From Halichoerus grypus (taxonomy: Eukaryota; Chordata; Mammalia; Carnivora; Phocidae), in assembly GCF_964656455.1 (NCBI RefSeq), contig NC_135715.1, forward strand, positions 149,661,935 to 149,725,934: a stretch of DNA of 64,000 nt. The letters run 5' to 3'. The notes under the pieces are model-generated. The model worked only from the letters and a program-made list of their open reading frames with translations. It did not search any database and was not told where the DNA came from. The position numbers and the translations under genes are program-made. Shown here piece after piece: positions 10,720 through 23,430 of the stretch (the stretch's first letter is position 1; each line of letters begins with the position of its first letter).

Positions 10720-10910
10720 TTTTTAATAAAGATTTTATTCATTTGACAGTGAGAGACACAGAAGAGAGGGAACACAAGCAGGGGAAGTGGGAGAGGGAGA
10801 AGCAGGCTTCCCGCTGAGTAGGGAGCCCGATGTGGGGCTCGATCCCAGGACCCTGGGATCATGACCTGAGCCGAAGGCAGACGCTTAACGACTGAGCCAC
10901 CCAGGCTCCC
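10720..10910 (-). mobile_element. Can-SINE
   Basis: Antisense copy with the arctoid body: 'gacctgagccgaaggcagacgcttaacg'. The head ends in 'ccaggctccc', a substituted form of the usual GCGCC. The TSD tcttttactagtttt flanks it perfectly at 10705-10719 and 10911-10925. It lies about 200 bp from the copy at 10302, in the same orientation. Confidence 0.96.
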
Positions 10911-10925
10911 TCTTTTACTAGTTTT

Positions 10926-12764
10926 AATATTACTTTTTGATCTCTTTTATAATGCTAAAGAAATAAAAATTGTTAAAGAAATGAATTCTATAATTGAGCA
11001 ACTGGAGATAACTACCAGCCAATTACTGGGGCCTTTTTGCCTAACAGAAATAATGTGCATCAGATTTTTAAAAAATAATATACAATATTAATGTAACAAA
11101 ACAGATGTGTAGGATTTAGATTTGAGCAAGCTGAACTGTATCACTTTATCTTCCAGAATTTCCCAACATCCCATTTGAATATTTTGGGAACTAGTGTTGA
11201 GTCTAGTGCTCAAAGGATTTAGACTGAAAAAATAAATTTGAGATTCCATCTTATAGTTATTGAAAACACACACACGTGCACACACATACACACATTATAC
11301 AAAGGACACTTCAAATCCATTTTAGAAGGAGGTATGCTAGACATAACAATACATGAATGGTATTAAACCTCAAAGCCAGGGAAAATGTCTTTGCATGTAA
11401 GGAGCCCTGGTGAATTAGGGAGGCCACCAGAAATGTACAAATTCATAGATAATGGCTTTGTTGTAGATTCCAAAGTACTGAACTTCATCCTTGATGATAA
11501 GCACATTTTAGTAAATAAAAAGTGTTTCAAAATTTTATATGCTGTTCTTCTTTTATGCTGATAAAATACAATATGTCAAAGAAACATCCAATTAAATTTT
11601 CCGAACATTTAATTAAAGCACTTAAGAACTCTCATTTAAAGAAAGTCATAGTGATTCTTAACTAAATTCCATGGGTTAATTTCATAGATGTGAATAAACA
11701 TTTTGATTTCATACACTTTAGGTATGGAGAGTCTTCTCTCTAAATGGTTTAAAGAAATGCAAGTGTCCTAGTGGTTATCTTTGTATTCACTCAAGTCAGA
11801 AGGCTGGAAGATTTAAGTTTCCACTCAGAGAAATTAGCTCTATAATTTTAACGACACCCTGGCAGTAAATAGAAAGCACTTTTTCTCATATTGCCACACA
11901 TGCTATTTCAAATGTTCATTAACTCCTACAACTGCTCAAGAACAAAATGACAAAATCCATAAAATTTTGAGACATTTTCATTTTCTCAGTTGTAGTTTCT
12001 TATACTTGAAATCTATTATTTCATTCCTGGCATCTCTTTCCCCATAACTTTATTACTACATCTGATTTTATATTTAAATTTAATGATGGATAAATTCTTT
12101 CAGAGTAGGTGTTATTCTAATTCTAGAAATACTTCAGACATACCATACAATATGGTTGTAAGCCACACTCTCAAAGAAACTCACTTGGAAATTATGACTC
12201 ACTGTGTGGACAAGATCATTTCTCTTCATCATGACCTGAATTTTTATATGTTGGTAAAATTTTTCTTCATTCTGTGCTACTGAAAAATTTTGTGGTTTTT
12301 TTCCCCCTATGGACAATTAAGCTTTTCTGTTTAAAAAGAGAGCTTACTCTATCCTATAATGCTTTGTCCCAAATCTCAGATTATATAAAATCATATTTTA
12401 ATAATATTGATAAAAGAAAATAAAAAGTATTTATAGTAACCCAAAGAATGATTAATTTCATCTTAATTTTAATTTCAATTATTTTTCTAGATAAATCCAT
12501 AACACAAAAATGTACAGTATAATGCTTATTTTTATTACTATATTTTTATCTAAGGACCTTAAAATGCCCAAAGAATTCTCCTATTCTGATAGATACATAA
12601 ATAAATACAATTATCAGTAATTGACAATTGTTAAATGACAATTATTATCCCATTCTGAAAGAAACAACTATAGCCAGGTTCAATTTTGACACCTGATTAC
12701 AGCTACTCAGCATTAGCCCTATGTTTTCTGGCTTCCAGCTAAATTTAATGAAGACTACTACGCC
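10926..12764. other. No recognisable gene; short (CA)n
   Basis: Unassigned AT-rich DNA. An imperfect CA array lies at about 11264-11294. Small overlapping frames at 12083-12316 on both strands are chance. I see no MIR, L1 or LTR signature over most of it. Confidence 0.45.
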
Positions 12765-12870
12765 AGTGAAACTAAGTTCTAGTCTTATACCTGTGACTTT
12801 GGTGTATGACTTCAAATAAGTCATTTAATCTCTGAGTCTTAATTTTAATCTCTTATTTCCCCTAACTAGA
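12765..12870 (+). mobile_element. Possible MIR fragment
   Basis: 'tcttatacctgtgactttggtg' then 'caaataagtcatttaatctctgagtctt' resembles the central MIR block in sense orientation. Flanking MIR blocks are not convincing, so this is a weak call. Confidence 0.4.
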
Positions 12871-13194
12871 ATTATTTTAAACATTTGTTTTCAGTTCTAA
12901 AATAATATGATCCTAATAAGAAAATCTAGTCATATTACCACAAAAATTGCTTCTAATTTAAGTCATTTCGTGGAAAGAAACCACTAAAACATTTTACTAG
13001 GTAGAATCTGTTTTGTTGTTTTTGTTTTGTTTTCATTTTTTCTGTCTTAGAAAGGTTTTTGGCTTAATCAGATTAATCTTATTTTTCTTTTTTTCCCCCA
13101 TCTCTACTATTTTTTGTTATATGTCTATTTCTATTAATAGTTATCCTGAAAAATCTTAACCTACAAATTTAACTTAAGAAAAATAATCATCTTT

Positions 13195-13419
13195 GGAGCG
13201 CCCGGGTGGCTCAGTCGTTAAGCTTCTGCCTTTGGCTCAGGTCATGATCCCAGGCTCCTGGGATCAAGCCCTGCATCAGGCTCCCTGCTCCGCAGGAAGC
13301 CTGCTTCTCCCTCTCCCACTCCCCCTGCTTCTCCCTCTCCCACTCCCCCTGCTTGTGTTCCCTCTCTGGCCGTCTCTCTCTCTGTCAAATAAATAAATAA
13401 AATCTTAAAAAAAAAAAAA
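13195..13419 (+). mobile_element. Can-SINE with internal 24-bp tandem duplication
   Basis: Sense copy with head 'agcgcccgggtggctcag', body 'ctttggctcaggtcatgatc', and tail 'caaataaataaataaaatc' plus an A run. A 24-bp unit, beginning cctgcttctccctctcccac, occurs twice back to back at 13300-13323 and 13324-13347; the related copies here have it once. The TSD aagaaaaataatcatcttt (13176-13194) recurs with one change at about 13420-13438. Confidence 0.95.
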
Positions 13420-13544
13420 AAGAAAAAGAATCATCTTTATCCACACCGTAATATACAAGAACCATGAAACATTTAGCTCTCAACTCTTCTGCCATCTTCC
13501 ACATTATTTTTATCTGGTATTTTAGTTCTACCTTATTTTTAACC

Positions 13545-14720
13545 TCTCCAAAATGTAATAGTTTTACACAGTTGATTATTTAGGTTAACCCACATCTTTA
13601 CCACGGATTTGTTTCCATTCGCTTCTCTCATTCCCTTTCTTCCTTCCACATTTAGTTGTCTTCTAATAATTCTTTCCTCAGTAATCTGTGGGAGGTATCC
13701 TCCCAATCCTTATTTATCTCAAAATGTCTTTATTTCTTTCCCCTCATATTTTGTCCATCATAGTCCTTCTCTCTGCTTGCTTTTAAGATTTCTTTGTTTT
13801 TCGTATTCTACAATCTCACTCTGATATTTCTAGGTGGGGATTTGATTTTATTCTATGCTATTTTGATTTAATAGTTTGTCTTTACATTTGCTAAGTTCCC
13901 CACCAATAACTTAGTTTACTATTGCTATTTTTTTCATTTTCCCTATTTTCACTACTGAGATTCCCATTAGATATACATTAACATCCATGTTCTATCCTTT
14001 ATATCTATTGACTGCTTTTTATTATTTTTCATCTCTTCATTTCTCTGTGCTATAGTCTAGATGATTTCCTCATTTTTGCCACAAATTCTCTCTTGAACTC
14101 TGTCTCCTTATATATTATACTTCTCATTTTCTTATAGTTTATTTCATATTGTCCTCGTTTCATTGCGATTTCTGCTCCACCTTTATCTTTTTAAACAATA
14201 TTAACACAGTTATAGACTCATTCCGATTGTTTATTATTCTCTATTCTTGCGAGTGCTAATCCTCCTGTTTGCTGTCTATGCCTGCTTACTCTCCCTCACA
14301 ATGGTTAATTTGCTAACTTTTAATTTTAAGTTCTTCAGTGGGTTTGTGTTTTCCACAGGAGTCCTACATTCCCTGAATTATTCTGACAGATCAATTTTGC
14401 ACTTTTTTTTTTCTGACAGAATACAGATTTTAATGGTTTTTGACTGGTTTTTATTCCAATTTCTCAGCCTGTATTTCCCATACTATTCAGGAAATATCAA
14501 TTGTAACCCCAACTGGAACAGACCCAGGGTTTCAGTTTCTCACTAGTATCTTTTTTTCCACTTGAAGCCCAAAACACAGAGCAAATTATTAGGCTGCTTC
14601 CCAAGGTTTATGTACAGAGTGTTTGTAGTTCCATTTTTGCAAGGAGACCACTACTTTAAAGCACTGGTTTTTAAGCTGGGTACTCAGTACCAGCTCTCCA
14701 CTCATGAGGATCAAATGACA
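13545..14720 (-). mobile_element. Old antisense LINE-like block
   Basis: T-rich sequence that reads like an ancient L1M body in reverse: 'tgatatttctaggtggggatttg', 'ctttatctttttaaacaat', 'ctcacaatggttaatttgc', 'ctgaattattctgac'. I recall these blocks in this order from old mammalian L1 copies. Chance frames of 71, 99 and 60 codons on the + strand are antisense to the putative element. Boundaries are soft. Confidence 0.4.
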
Positions 14721-15680
14721 TGGCCCTCCTTATACGGGTATTAAATTCTTATCCCATAGAGCCTATATCAAACCTGAAACCCTTGTGAGCTTTCATTGTC
14801 TCAGCTACCATTTGAAACTCTGCCTTTATTTCTCTCACTTCCTGGCACTTGTAGATCACCTTTTCTTTCATTGTATTTTAAATTATTTAAGTGTAGTTTA
14901 AGTTATTTAGATGTTTTTTTTAATTTTGAGGACAATGATCTGCATTAGTTTAGTTCATCATGTTTTGTAAGTATTAAAATATAAACCTAAGGACATACAC
15001 ATAATTCTGAATTGTCCAAGAGATTTGACCTCACACTTGTGTCAAATAGTACTTCCAAAAGATGTTTGGAATCGTTAGAAGAATGAAAGTCAATCACAAA
15101 TTTAAAAACATTAGGATGTAATATATCCTTGGTCTCCACATCATACTAAATAGGTTTGTTTGACATGGAAAGTTAGAGAGGCCTAATCAAAGAATGAATT
15201 AAGGCAGTACCTGCTACCGTCAGACAAAGAGTTTCAAGATCATAAAATTTACTGAGATGAGGCAAAAACAAGGCAAGCGCACTGGGAAAGATGTTACAAT
15301 AACTCAAGTGACAAATAGTTGGAATTTGGATAATTAACTTGGTGGCAAAGATGGAGAGGAGAAAATGCATCCAAGAGATGATGTGCAGGAGGAAGCACGA
15401 GCAGCATTTAGCAAAGTGTTGGGATTTGTGGAGAAAAGACAGTGAAGAAATGCCTCCAGCATAATGAAGTTCTAAAATAGGTGTATAGCGAGAATGCATT
15501 TGAGATTCTACAAAGTAACAATATCCCACAAAACTCATATGTGCAAAACTGTAGCTTATTTTATTTTCCTTTAATTTAAATTTTTGACTCTGAGGCCCCA
15601 TGCTGCCAGATGTAAAAACCTAATTTAGTCACCTTATAGTACAGTCAATCCCACTGAGTGATTTTTAATTACCTCAGTCT
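14721..15680. other. Unassigned; possibly ancient repeat from about 15150
   Basis: From about 15150 the style ('aaagagtttcaagatcat ... ggtggcaaagatggagagg') is like a dispersed old mammalian repeat also hinted at 34110-34790, but I cannot name it. A 142-codon reverse frame at 15173-15601 shows no domain and is antisense to this block. Confidence 0.3.
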
Positions 15681-16260
15681 GAAATGCAATCACAGTCTCT
15701 TTGTCCCCATTCACCCTTCCCTGAGGCTGATGCTAACAGGAATGCATACAAAGTGCATCCCATAATGGTCCTCAGGGTTCTCAGTTCTATCACACTGTCC
15801 TCAGGGCCTCTTCTGAAGGGCCCAAGTCCTGCCATGGCCTCAGGTGGCACAGGAAAAATCTTGTGTCCTGTTGAAAACTGTGGGAAGTCTATGGGTGAGT
15901 GCAGTGTTTGCTCTTCCCCGCACTCTTCCATTTCTGTGAGGTTGCAACCATTACTGACCCAGGTGTGGGACAGGTGTGGGACAAGGTCCTTTTGTTCTCA
16001 TATCTTTGACACATGGTGGGGAATGTACGCCTGGTTCAATGCCTACCTTGTTTCCTCTTCTTTACCTCTAAAATACTCCCTATCTCCCACCTGGAGATTT
16101 CTCTGACCATAGGACTGTGCTGCGGTATATAGGAAGCGCAGAGCTCATCCGGAGGTAGGCACTGCCACTCCAAACATCCCTTCATGCCACTTAGGAGAAT
16201 CTGGTACCCTTGTTCGCTGCCCATTTCCTACAACAATATTACCCTCCCTTCCCCTGTACA
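15681..16260. other. GC-richer segment of unknown nature
   Basis: Less AT-rich than its surroundings. A 140-codon + frame starts at 15684 and overlaps an 85-codon reverse frame. Neither has a recognisable domain, signal peptide or membrane segment. A short tandem repeat of the unit 'caggtgtggga' lies near 15960-15982. It could be an old LTR, an exon-bearing lncRNA or single-copy DNA; the sequence does not decide. Confidence 0.3.
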
Positions 16261-17477
16261 AATGATGGCTCTATGTTTCCCGCTTTGAGCAGAGATGGAG
16301 AATGGGGTTAGAGGTTTGGGTAAGAAAGCACATCAGTATTTTCACTAATCGTTCTATCATGTAGGGTTTCCCAAAGTACTAGGGGAACTGGATAAATGGA
16401 AATATATTTCAAGGAAGACAAAGAGATGTATTGTAACTGTAATATGATTGAGTCATCTTTCACAAGGCAGAAAATTCAGAAGCTGGCAAAGGCAAAGAAG
16501 GTGTAAATAGAAACTAAAATTAGAAGCAAAAATATTTGCTAAAAGAAAAAGAAATCCCTAGGAAATACTAGGGGAAAATGACAAAAAAAAATCATAAAAA
16601 GAATTGTAATAATTTCTTTAATGAATAATAAAAAGGGAAGAAGTCAAGGAAGAAATTAAAAGTGGACAGGATTTTATTATTCAAACATAAAAAGGGTTTC
16701 TAAAAACTCCAGTAAATTATAGTCCATTGTACAAAAATTTTGATGACTAAAATAACCAACCAATTTCAAATTAATAATATCTTTCTGTTATAATGCTTTT
16801 GGCTACATGTAACAGAAACCATGTCTTAAGATAGCTTAATGAAATAATTATTATCTCTCAAATCAGGAGGTCCAGAGGCTCAGTGGATCCCAGCATAGGA
16901 CTGCACTGGACCTCTGGACTTCGTAATTGCCAATCATAATTCTTTACATGGCTAAACTTTGTCTTCAAAGGCTTAGGTTCTTTCTATTTCTCTACTCCTC
17001 CTTCTTTATTCTTGGTTTTATTTTCAGCCTGGTACACTGCTGGTTATATCCAATCTCAAAAAATAGAGAAAAAAAGAGAGAATGCCCCTTCCTGTAGTGT
17101 AAGAGGTAAGGAAATTTACATCTCCCCAAAGACCCATCAGTTCTCAACTCACTTCTTCAGGTGTGGAACTACCACCTTTTGAGCTGGGACAAGGGCAATC
17201 AGAGTCCCAGAATTCTCAGCAATGACACACCAAAGGAAGAATCTCCAACTCATGAGTGGGAGATAGGCAGAAGAAGACACCCACACACACCTCTCAGCCA
17301 CAGTCATTCAAAACTTAGCCCAATCATCAAGTAGCTGGGGTCAGGATTAGAAATGATAAACTTGGACTCACTTTTAATTCTCTTTCTGTCATTGGTTTTT
17401 ATCTATTTTCCCCTCAAAACATCTCTCAGTTAACTTCTGTCAGTTACATTTCTATTCAAATTCTATAGCACCATCTT
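16261..17477. other. Unassigned; part resembles an ancient repeat
   Basis: About 16790-17340 ('gctacatgtaacagaaacc', 'agaatgccccttcctgtag', 'tgggacaagggcaatcagag') recalls an old dispersed mammalian repeat that I cannot name. A perfect 9-bp inverted repeat, gtccagagg/cctctggac, lies at 16870-16878 and 16911-16919. Confidence 0.3.
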
Positions 17478-17690
17478 CACACCCACATAATAACAACTAA
17501 CATTATATATAGTACGCTCACTCTGTGCTGGACACCTAATCGGGTCATATGATTGTTGTTTGGTATTCATACAACTATTCAAGATATCTTGTGTTCTTAT
17601 CTCCATTTTACAGATGAGGAAACAGCACAGTTTAAGCAGCATTCCCAAAGTCACAAAGCTAATAAGTGACTTCAGGTCTAAAATCAATCC
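17478..17690 (-). mobile_element. MIR SINE, antisense
   Basis: Clear antisense MIR: 'cactctgtgctggacacc', 'atctccattttacagatgag', 'gaaacagcacagtttaagcag', 'aaagtcacaaagctaataag'. The 'attttacagatgagg' core is well preserved. Confidence 0.88.
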
Positions 17691-18745
17691 ATTATACTAA
17701 CCTTCTCAAAAATAATCCTGTAATATTGCAAAGTTGGATTTAGTTCATTAAATTGTAATGGACAAAAGCACAAATGTAAAAGAGAAACATGTTGAAAAAC
17801 AAGAATTCAAATAATGATACTGTTTAACTAATTTGTTTTTTATTTTTCAATATTTTTTCCATAAAAAAAGTAAACTTCTTCGGATTAGCTTTTGCCATAG
17901 CAGAATACATAGGCTATCTTAAGTATATAGTTCTCATCCTTCATTTTTATTTTGGGGTATATTTGCAGAGTGGGGGTGGAAAGAGGTTGTTTGGTCTGAA
18001 AGTTTTTCAAGCTTCATTTTTTATATTCATAGGTTGGTTAGGATGAAATTTATATGCCATTTTATTTTTTATAAGATGATGGTAATATCAAGAGGAGAAA
18101 ACTTCACTATTTATTAAGAGTACGGTGACTCTTGGGATCAAATCCATGAAAAGTACCTTAAAAGCATATGAGAAACATCTGTATTTTTAGCATAAAGTGG
18201 GGACTCCTTAAATAAGAATGCAGAATGTCTATGCTTAAAAACACAGGTGTCTGGGGCTCTCTGGGAAGCTCCAGTTTCTCAGAGGCTGCACACTTTACCA
18301 TCTGTACTCTTTTAGAATCATTAATGCAAACTGGCATCTCCTAGGTATGTCTATTTCAAAAATTAATTCACAGTGACTTGCCTTTGAACTCACATAAATG
18401 ACAATTTATTTGGTATTTGATGAAGAAAATCTAGATGCTTTTTATATTATGTAAGATATTCTTTTAAACATTCTTCATAGAAGTCTAATGCCATATAAAA
18501 CCACAACCACAAAAAATGTCATTCATGTCGCTGATTGTAACTTAACACCCAAAGTCTTAAAATTCTTACTTTTTCCAGAAGCTGAAGTGAAAAAGAGGTG
18601 GCCTCTTATTGCACATCTCTCCCATTATTTCTGCATTCTATTTGCCAAAACAATGAAATATATTTTATCAAAATGAATACCATTGCAATCTCAAACAGTT
18701 GGAACATAAACATGAAATCACTTGCATTTTTTCAATAATGCTTTG
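17691..18745. other. No recognisable feature
   Basis: Unassigned AT-rich DNA with no convincing repeat or gene signature. The only longer frame (62 codons at 18488) has no recognisable features. Confidence 0.45.
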
Positions 18746-18760
18746 TCAAATCCCTTTTTT

Positions 18761-18951
18761 TAACTTTCTTTTTTTTAAGGTTTTATTTATTTATTTGAGA
18801 GAGATAGCAAGAGCGAGCACAAGCAGGGAGGAGAGAGAGAAGCAGGCTCCCCACTGAGCAGGGAGCCAGAAACGGGGCTCGATCCCAGGGTCCTGGCATC
18901 AGGACCTATGCTGAAGGCAGATGCTAACCGACTGAACCACCCAGGCGCCCC
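18761..18951 (-). mobile_element. Can-SINE
   Basis: Antisense copy: 'ttttatttatttatttgag', 'caagcagggaggagag', 'gggctcgatcccaggg', and head 'ccacccaggcgcccc'. The TSD tcaaatccctttttt at 18746-18760 recurs as a one-base variant from 18952. A small deletion is visible in the tRNA-related part ('cagatgctaaccg'). Confidence 0.93.
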
Positions 18952-18966
18952 TCAAATCTCTTTTTC

Positions 18967-19528
18967 CCATCCTATAGTATCATATTTGGTAGATTCCATA
19001 ACTTTAAGTCATTTTTATTAAAATTAAGTCCAATATAAAACTTCAAACTCAAACTCAATCTAAATCTCATCAACCCCAAGCATGAGGACAGACCTGGACT
19101 GCTGGGGTAGTGATAGGGTAGGGGCTCAAGGTAAATCTGTACATCTGTATTCTCCTTTTGCTGCCCTTTTCCTTCAAGGCCCAGCTCCCTTCACTCATTA
19201 GGGGTAGGGAGGAAGGAAAGGGAGAGGAACAAGCGCCTCTTTATTTAACTGGCTGCTATTACAGCCTTCTCTTGGCTTTCTCTGCCTCTCTGGCCAGACA
19301 CTGATGCCCTGTGTGTAGCAGCAGCCATCCAAATGCTGACTCTCCTGAGAAGGCTGTACAGGTTCTTGCAAGATTTTAAGAGGTCTCCTTAGACTACAGT
19401 TCTCTGCTAAAACAGAATAAGCTCCAGGTCAACCTCATTCTCCAGTCCCAACTACCTCCCCTGGCAGTTCAACCACCACGTCTTCCTACTGGGACCTGCC
19501 TCCCTAGCGAGAAGCCCTACAGGGTGAG
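18967..19528. other. No recognisable gene
   Basis: A slightly GC-richer, purine/pyrimidine-rich stretch (for example 'aggaaagggagaggaac') before the MaLR LTR. No frame, splice-like exon or repeat family can be supported. Confidence 0.4.
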
Positions 19529-19881
19529 TGTCTTAGCTCAGGCTGCTCTAACAAATACAACTGACTGTGTGGCTTAAACAACAAACATTTATTTCTAATG
19601 GTTCTGGAGGCTAGAGTCCGAGATCAGGGTGCCAGCACTGCTGGGTTCTTGCTGAGGACCCTCTTCCTGTTTAAGTCTTCCCATGGCCTTTCCTTGGCAC
19701 GTGCACACACACAGAAATGTTGTGTCTCCTTTTCTTTGTATAAAGGCGTTAATCCCATCATAGGAACTCTACCCTCATGACCTCATCTAAACCTAATTAC
19801 CTCAAAGGTTAAATAACATCACTGGGGACTAGGGTTTCAACATATGAATCTTGGGGGGACACAAACATTCAATCCATATTA
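19529..19881 (-). mobile_element. ERVL-MaLR solitary LTR, antisense (MLT1-like)
   Basis: Antisense LTR: 'tgtcttagctcaggctgc', 'gtggcttaaacaac', 'aacatttatttctaatgg', 'ttctggaggctagagtcc', 'accctcatgacctcatc', 'tttcaacatatgaatcttgg', 'gacacaaacattcaatcc'. The 5-bp flanks gtgag (19524-19528) and atgag (19882-19886) differ by one base, consistent with an old LTR-element TSD. It has no internal genes. Confidence 0.85.
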
Positions 19882-22067
19882 ATGAGCAAGCAGTGATAAG
19901 TGAGTCAGCCTGCTTGCCTTCCTTGGTATAAGCCCGGTCTCCTCTTTACCACACCAAATGGTAAGAATACAGGCTCTCTCCACTCTGCCAACAATCTCTC
20001 ATTGTGTTTCTGGAATTTAAATAAAGTTTGCTGGCTACGCATCCAATCAAGAAACACAATGCCAGCCTGGTAAGAACCCCCATTAACCCCCATTCTTTAC
20101 GAGTGATTCTCTTGGAGCCCTTCTACTCCCAGTTTGGCCTTAGAAAAGAAAGCATCTCTATTCCTCCCCAAGGAGGGGAAAGAGGGAAGCCTCTAACAAT
20201 AACTGCGCTTCTGATGATTCCTGTCTCCCCAGTCTAGTCATTTTACATAGAAAGGGTGGTGGTGGGGATAGCTGATGGTGTTGGTTCTGCCTTTTATCAT
20301 TAGCTCTGAGGGAAGTGTTAATAATTTCTTCTTTGGGGAAATTCTCTTTAAATTGTTTAAATTTAAACCTCAGATTTTTCAGCTCTGACCCTATACATGG
20401 AACATTGAATCCCCACTGAATATCCTGTTACAGAAGCAAAATTTCATGTTTTTAATGTTACTCCACAGCTTTTAGCCATTTTCTGAAGTTTTTTGTTTCT
20501 TGGTTTTTTTCGAAAATCAGCCAGGAAATACTGTATCGAACTCATGTTTATTTGTACACAATTAATAGATTACTAGTCAAGAAGGTGTATTTTTAAGCTA
20601 AAATTTTAAGCTAATGTTGTTAAATAGTTTTTAATATTCACTTTGATATGTAATTCCATTAGTTTAAAAAATAATAATTTGGAAACTGCATTAGTTCACT
20701 GATTCATTAGTTCATTGCTTTGAGGTAATCACTTAAGATCATCCTCCATTTTGACAGGTGGAAATAACCTCAAGTTTAGGAAATCTCTGCACCATGAACC
20801 GACACTGATATATGCCTCAATTCTGTCTAATCTGCATGGACGAACTGCCAAAACTTGATACTAATATTCTGCCTATAACTTGTAGAACAAACATATTTCA
20901 ATATATGACACAATATAGTTTCCTTAGGCCATTAAATATGATTGGTCCATGATAAATATTGCTTGAAGAATATTGCTACATGTTATAGGGAAGGCATCAT
21001 TTTCACTGACAAATAACTTATGCTTCGAAACACAGCAATGCCTTCTGAAATAATCAGTTTTATTTAAATTCCATAGTAAGTCGTGGTGCTTCCATTTTGT
21101 ACTGAAGTGCCTGCATAAGCAAAAACTTAATAAAAACTTCTCTAAATCAAGAAGATCTTTCTTAATGTAGATCAAACCACATGATATCTTGGGGAAAAAA
21201 ACAAAAAGCAACACCCAGAATGTTTAAGGACTAACTATGGGAGCAAGGTGGAACTAGAGATTATGAAAGGATGCCCTCTCTGGCCATTACAGTTCATCAT
21301 ATATAAGCATACATTGAGAATGGTTCTCAAGGAAAACTAGAGGATTAAGCCTGTTCATCAAATCTTTCAATGGGGTGTATAAATCTTTGAGTTAGACAAC
21401 CCTTTAGGTATTGTTATGCAAAGATACTTAAGCCAAGTAAGGTCAAGGTTCTGATGCTTTAATAATAACACTCACACTCACAATCTTCTGACTTAAAATA
21501 CATATCCCTTACTATGCTCTATGTTATACTTACTTTACAATTTGTCTTTTTTTCCTGTCTGCAAATTTGTGGGGAAATATCTCTCTGCACATTTCTGTCT
21601 TTTCCTCTGTGGCTGGATTTTTTAAAAATCTACTCTCCACATTCTCAGAAAAGAGTCCAAAACTACATAGTGTCTTATCTAGAGACTTCACAAAATTAGG
21701 AAACTTTGAATGTTCCCAGGTTTTCTGTATTTTCTCCACTGTATTTAGAGGTATAAAAATAAAATAGCTTCTGCATTTGTCACCCAACTTGGAGAAATAA
21801 AAATAACTCTGTTTGGGGGGCAGCAAGAAAGCAAGAATAGAACTGTATTCCACTTTTCAGTCAGTCTTGGGAGGGGAAAAACTGCCCAAAAATAAGGTGA
21901 TGAAGAGAAGAGAAGTAGTCATGTCTCCAGGAGCCATAGCAAGAAGAGGGGAGAGCTCTGCACAGTGGTTACATCTGAGAAGTAAGTAGTGATTGGGTTA
22001 ATGGTAGATGGCCAAGATGGTTCCAGAACACACAAAGTAAACTAGATTCAATAGGGAAATAAGCATA
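19882..22067. other. No recognisable feature
   Basis: About 2.2 kb without a gene or repeat I can name. Reverse frames of 96 codons (20924-21214) and 107 codons (21530-21853) lack domains and overlap other frames. This is the longest stretch in the window without an identified element. Confidence 0.45.
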
Positions 22068-22295
22068 GGTTCTGGTGTCAGTCATATGGGGAGGGGGGAG
22101 GTCTTCATTCTGATGCCACCCTAAAGACTACAAAGGTGACTTTGGAGAAGTCATGTATTCTCTCTAAACTCTGTTTCCTTTCCAGGAAAATGGGCACATG
22201 TGCACCACCTCAAAGGATTTTTTATGAGGATTAAAAAAGATAATCTGTGAGAGCATCTATCTCAATGTCTAGAACATTAAATGCTCATGGAATAA
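22068..22295 (+). mobile_element. MIR SINE
   Basis: Sense blocks: 'taggttctggtgtcagtc', 'gtgactttggagaagtcatg', 'ctaaactctgtttcctttccaggaaaatggg', 'ccacctcaaaggattttttatgaggatt', 'aatgtctagaacattaaatgctcatgg'. Diverged but collinear over the full MIR length. Confidence 0.82.
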
Positions 22296-23430
22296 AAGAC
22301 AAATATAAATGTGACACTGTAATCATACTGGAACAATAACATGCTTAAAATATACCTTTCAATGCCCTACCCAGCTCACTGGACCTGTTTAAACCTAGTA
22401 AAATAATGTAGTATCTCCTAGAACTGGGATCATTAAAGACTTGAGAAATAAGAATTCCTGTAATTTTATGTTTGAAGTTGTAACACCTTTATATCTTTGT
22501 TTATACTCTAAAGAAAAAAATTGGCTAGCCATTTGTACTATTTCTAAAAGTGAAGTGAATTACACTGGATTTATATATCTACTAGAGACTGCTGAAATTT
22601 TATGGACTATCACTTTATATTAAAGGCTGTCACTGAAGAAAAAAACATGGTTAAACAGCTCCACAATCTGGTTTTACTGTATAAGTAACCTAGACAGAAA
22701 TTTTATCAGAGATTTAATTTACTCATCAAGGCTAAAACAGAAAATTCCTCAAATCCAGAAGAAACAACAAAATAAGATATTCTCCATAAGATATTTATTT
22801 TGTTGAATCTTTGTTTCATGAAAAAGCTAAGTAAGTCCTAAAAATACATGGAGAAGGGATTTCTGGAGGAAAGAACTTTGTGTTGTATTTGTCCATACCT
22901 AAATCACAGAAAACAGAAAAACAGAAACTAAAACACAAATAAGATTTTGATTCTATATATGACAGAACTTACATTGTGATCAAGCTAAAATTGAAGTTCA
23001 TGACATTATGTTCCAGTGATTGGGAAGATTATTTTATTTGAATAAAATTTGGTACTAAATTCCTCACCTAACCTAGTAATTTTATAATGGATGTCCCATT
23101 TCCCTATATCCTAAACTGAAGATCCATTTTAATTTAATTAGTTGATGTTAATCAACTTAGCATATTTTAGAGGTATTTGCCTATCCAAATTATTAAATGT
23201 TGAAATTTCCCAGAGATTTTCCCATAAATCACGATTCTAAGGTTTAAACTTTTGCCATGAAATCTCCTGAAATATTATATACTAATATTTAGAACTTGAA
23301 AGCTTCCCTGAAGTTAAGAGAAACCATTTTCATAGGGGCATTTTAGGACAATGGGCAACATGTTATGGTACCAAAAGTCTGAACTTCAGGAGCCAGCAAC
23401 CCACTCTACATCCCTCTCAACCTCATCCCA
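22296..23430. other. No recognisable feature
   Basis: AT-rich DNA without a repeat or gene signature that I can support. Confidence 0.45.

Noticed and set aside
15173..15601. 142-codon reverse frame as a gene
   Set aside because: No domain; probable ancient repeat.
15684..16106. 140-codon + frame as a gene
   Set aside because: No recognisable domain, start context or splice support; kept only as an unassigned segment and a low-interest finding.
16870..16919. 9-bp inverted repeat as a terminator or RNA hairpin
   Set aside because: A 32-base loop and no U tract; an arm of this size is expected by chance in 64 kb.
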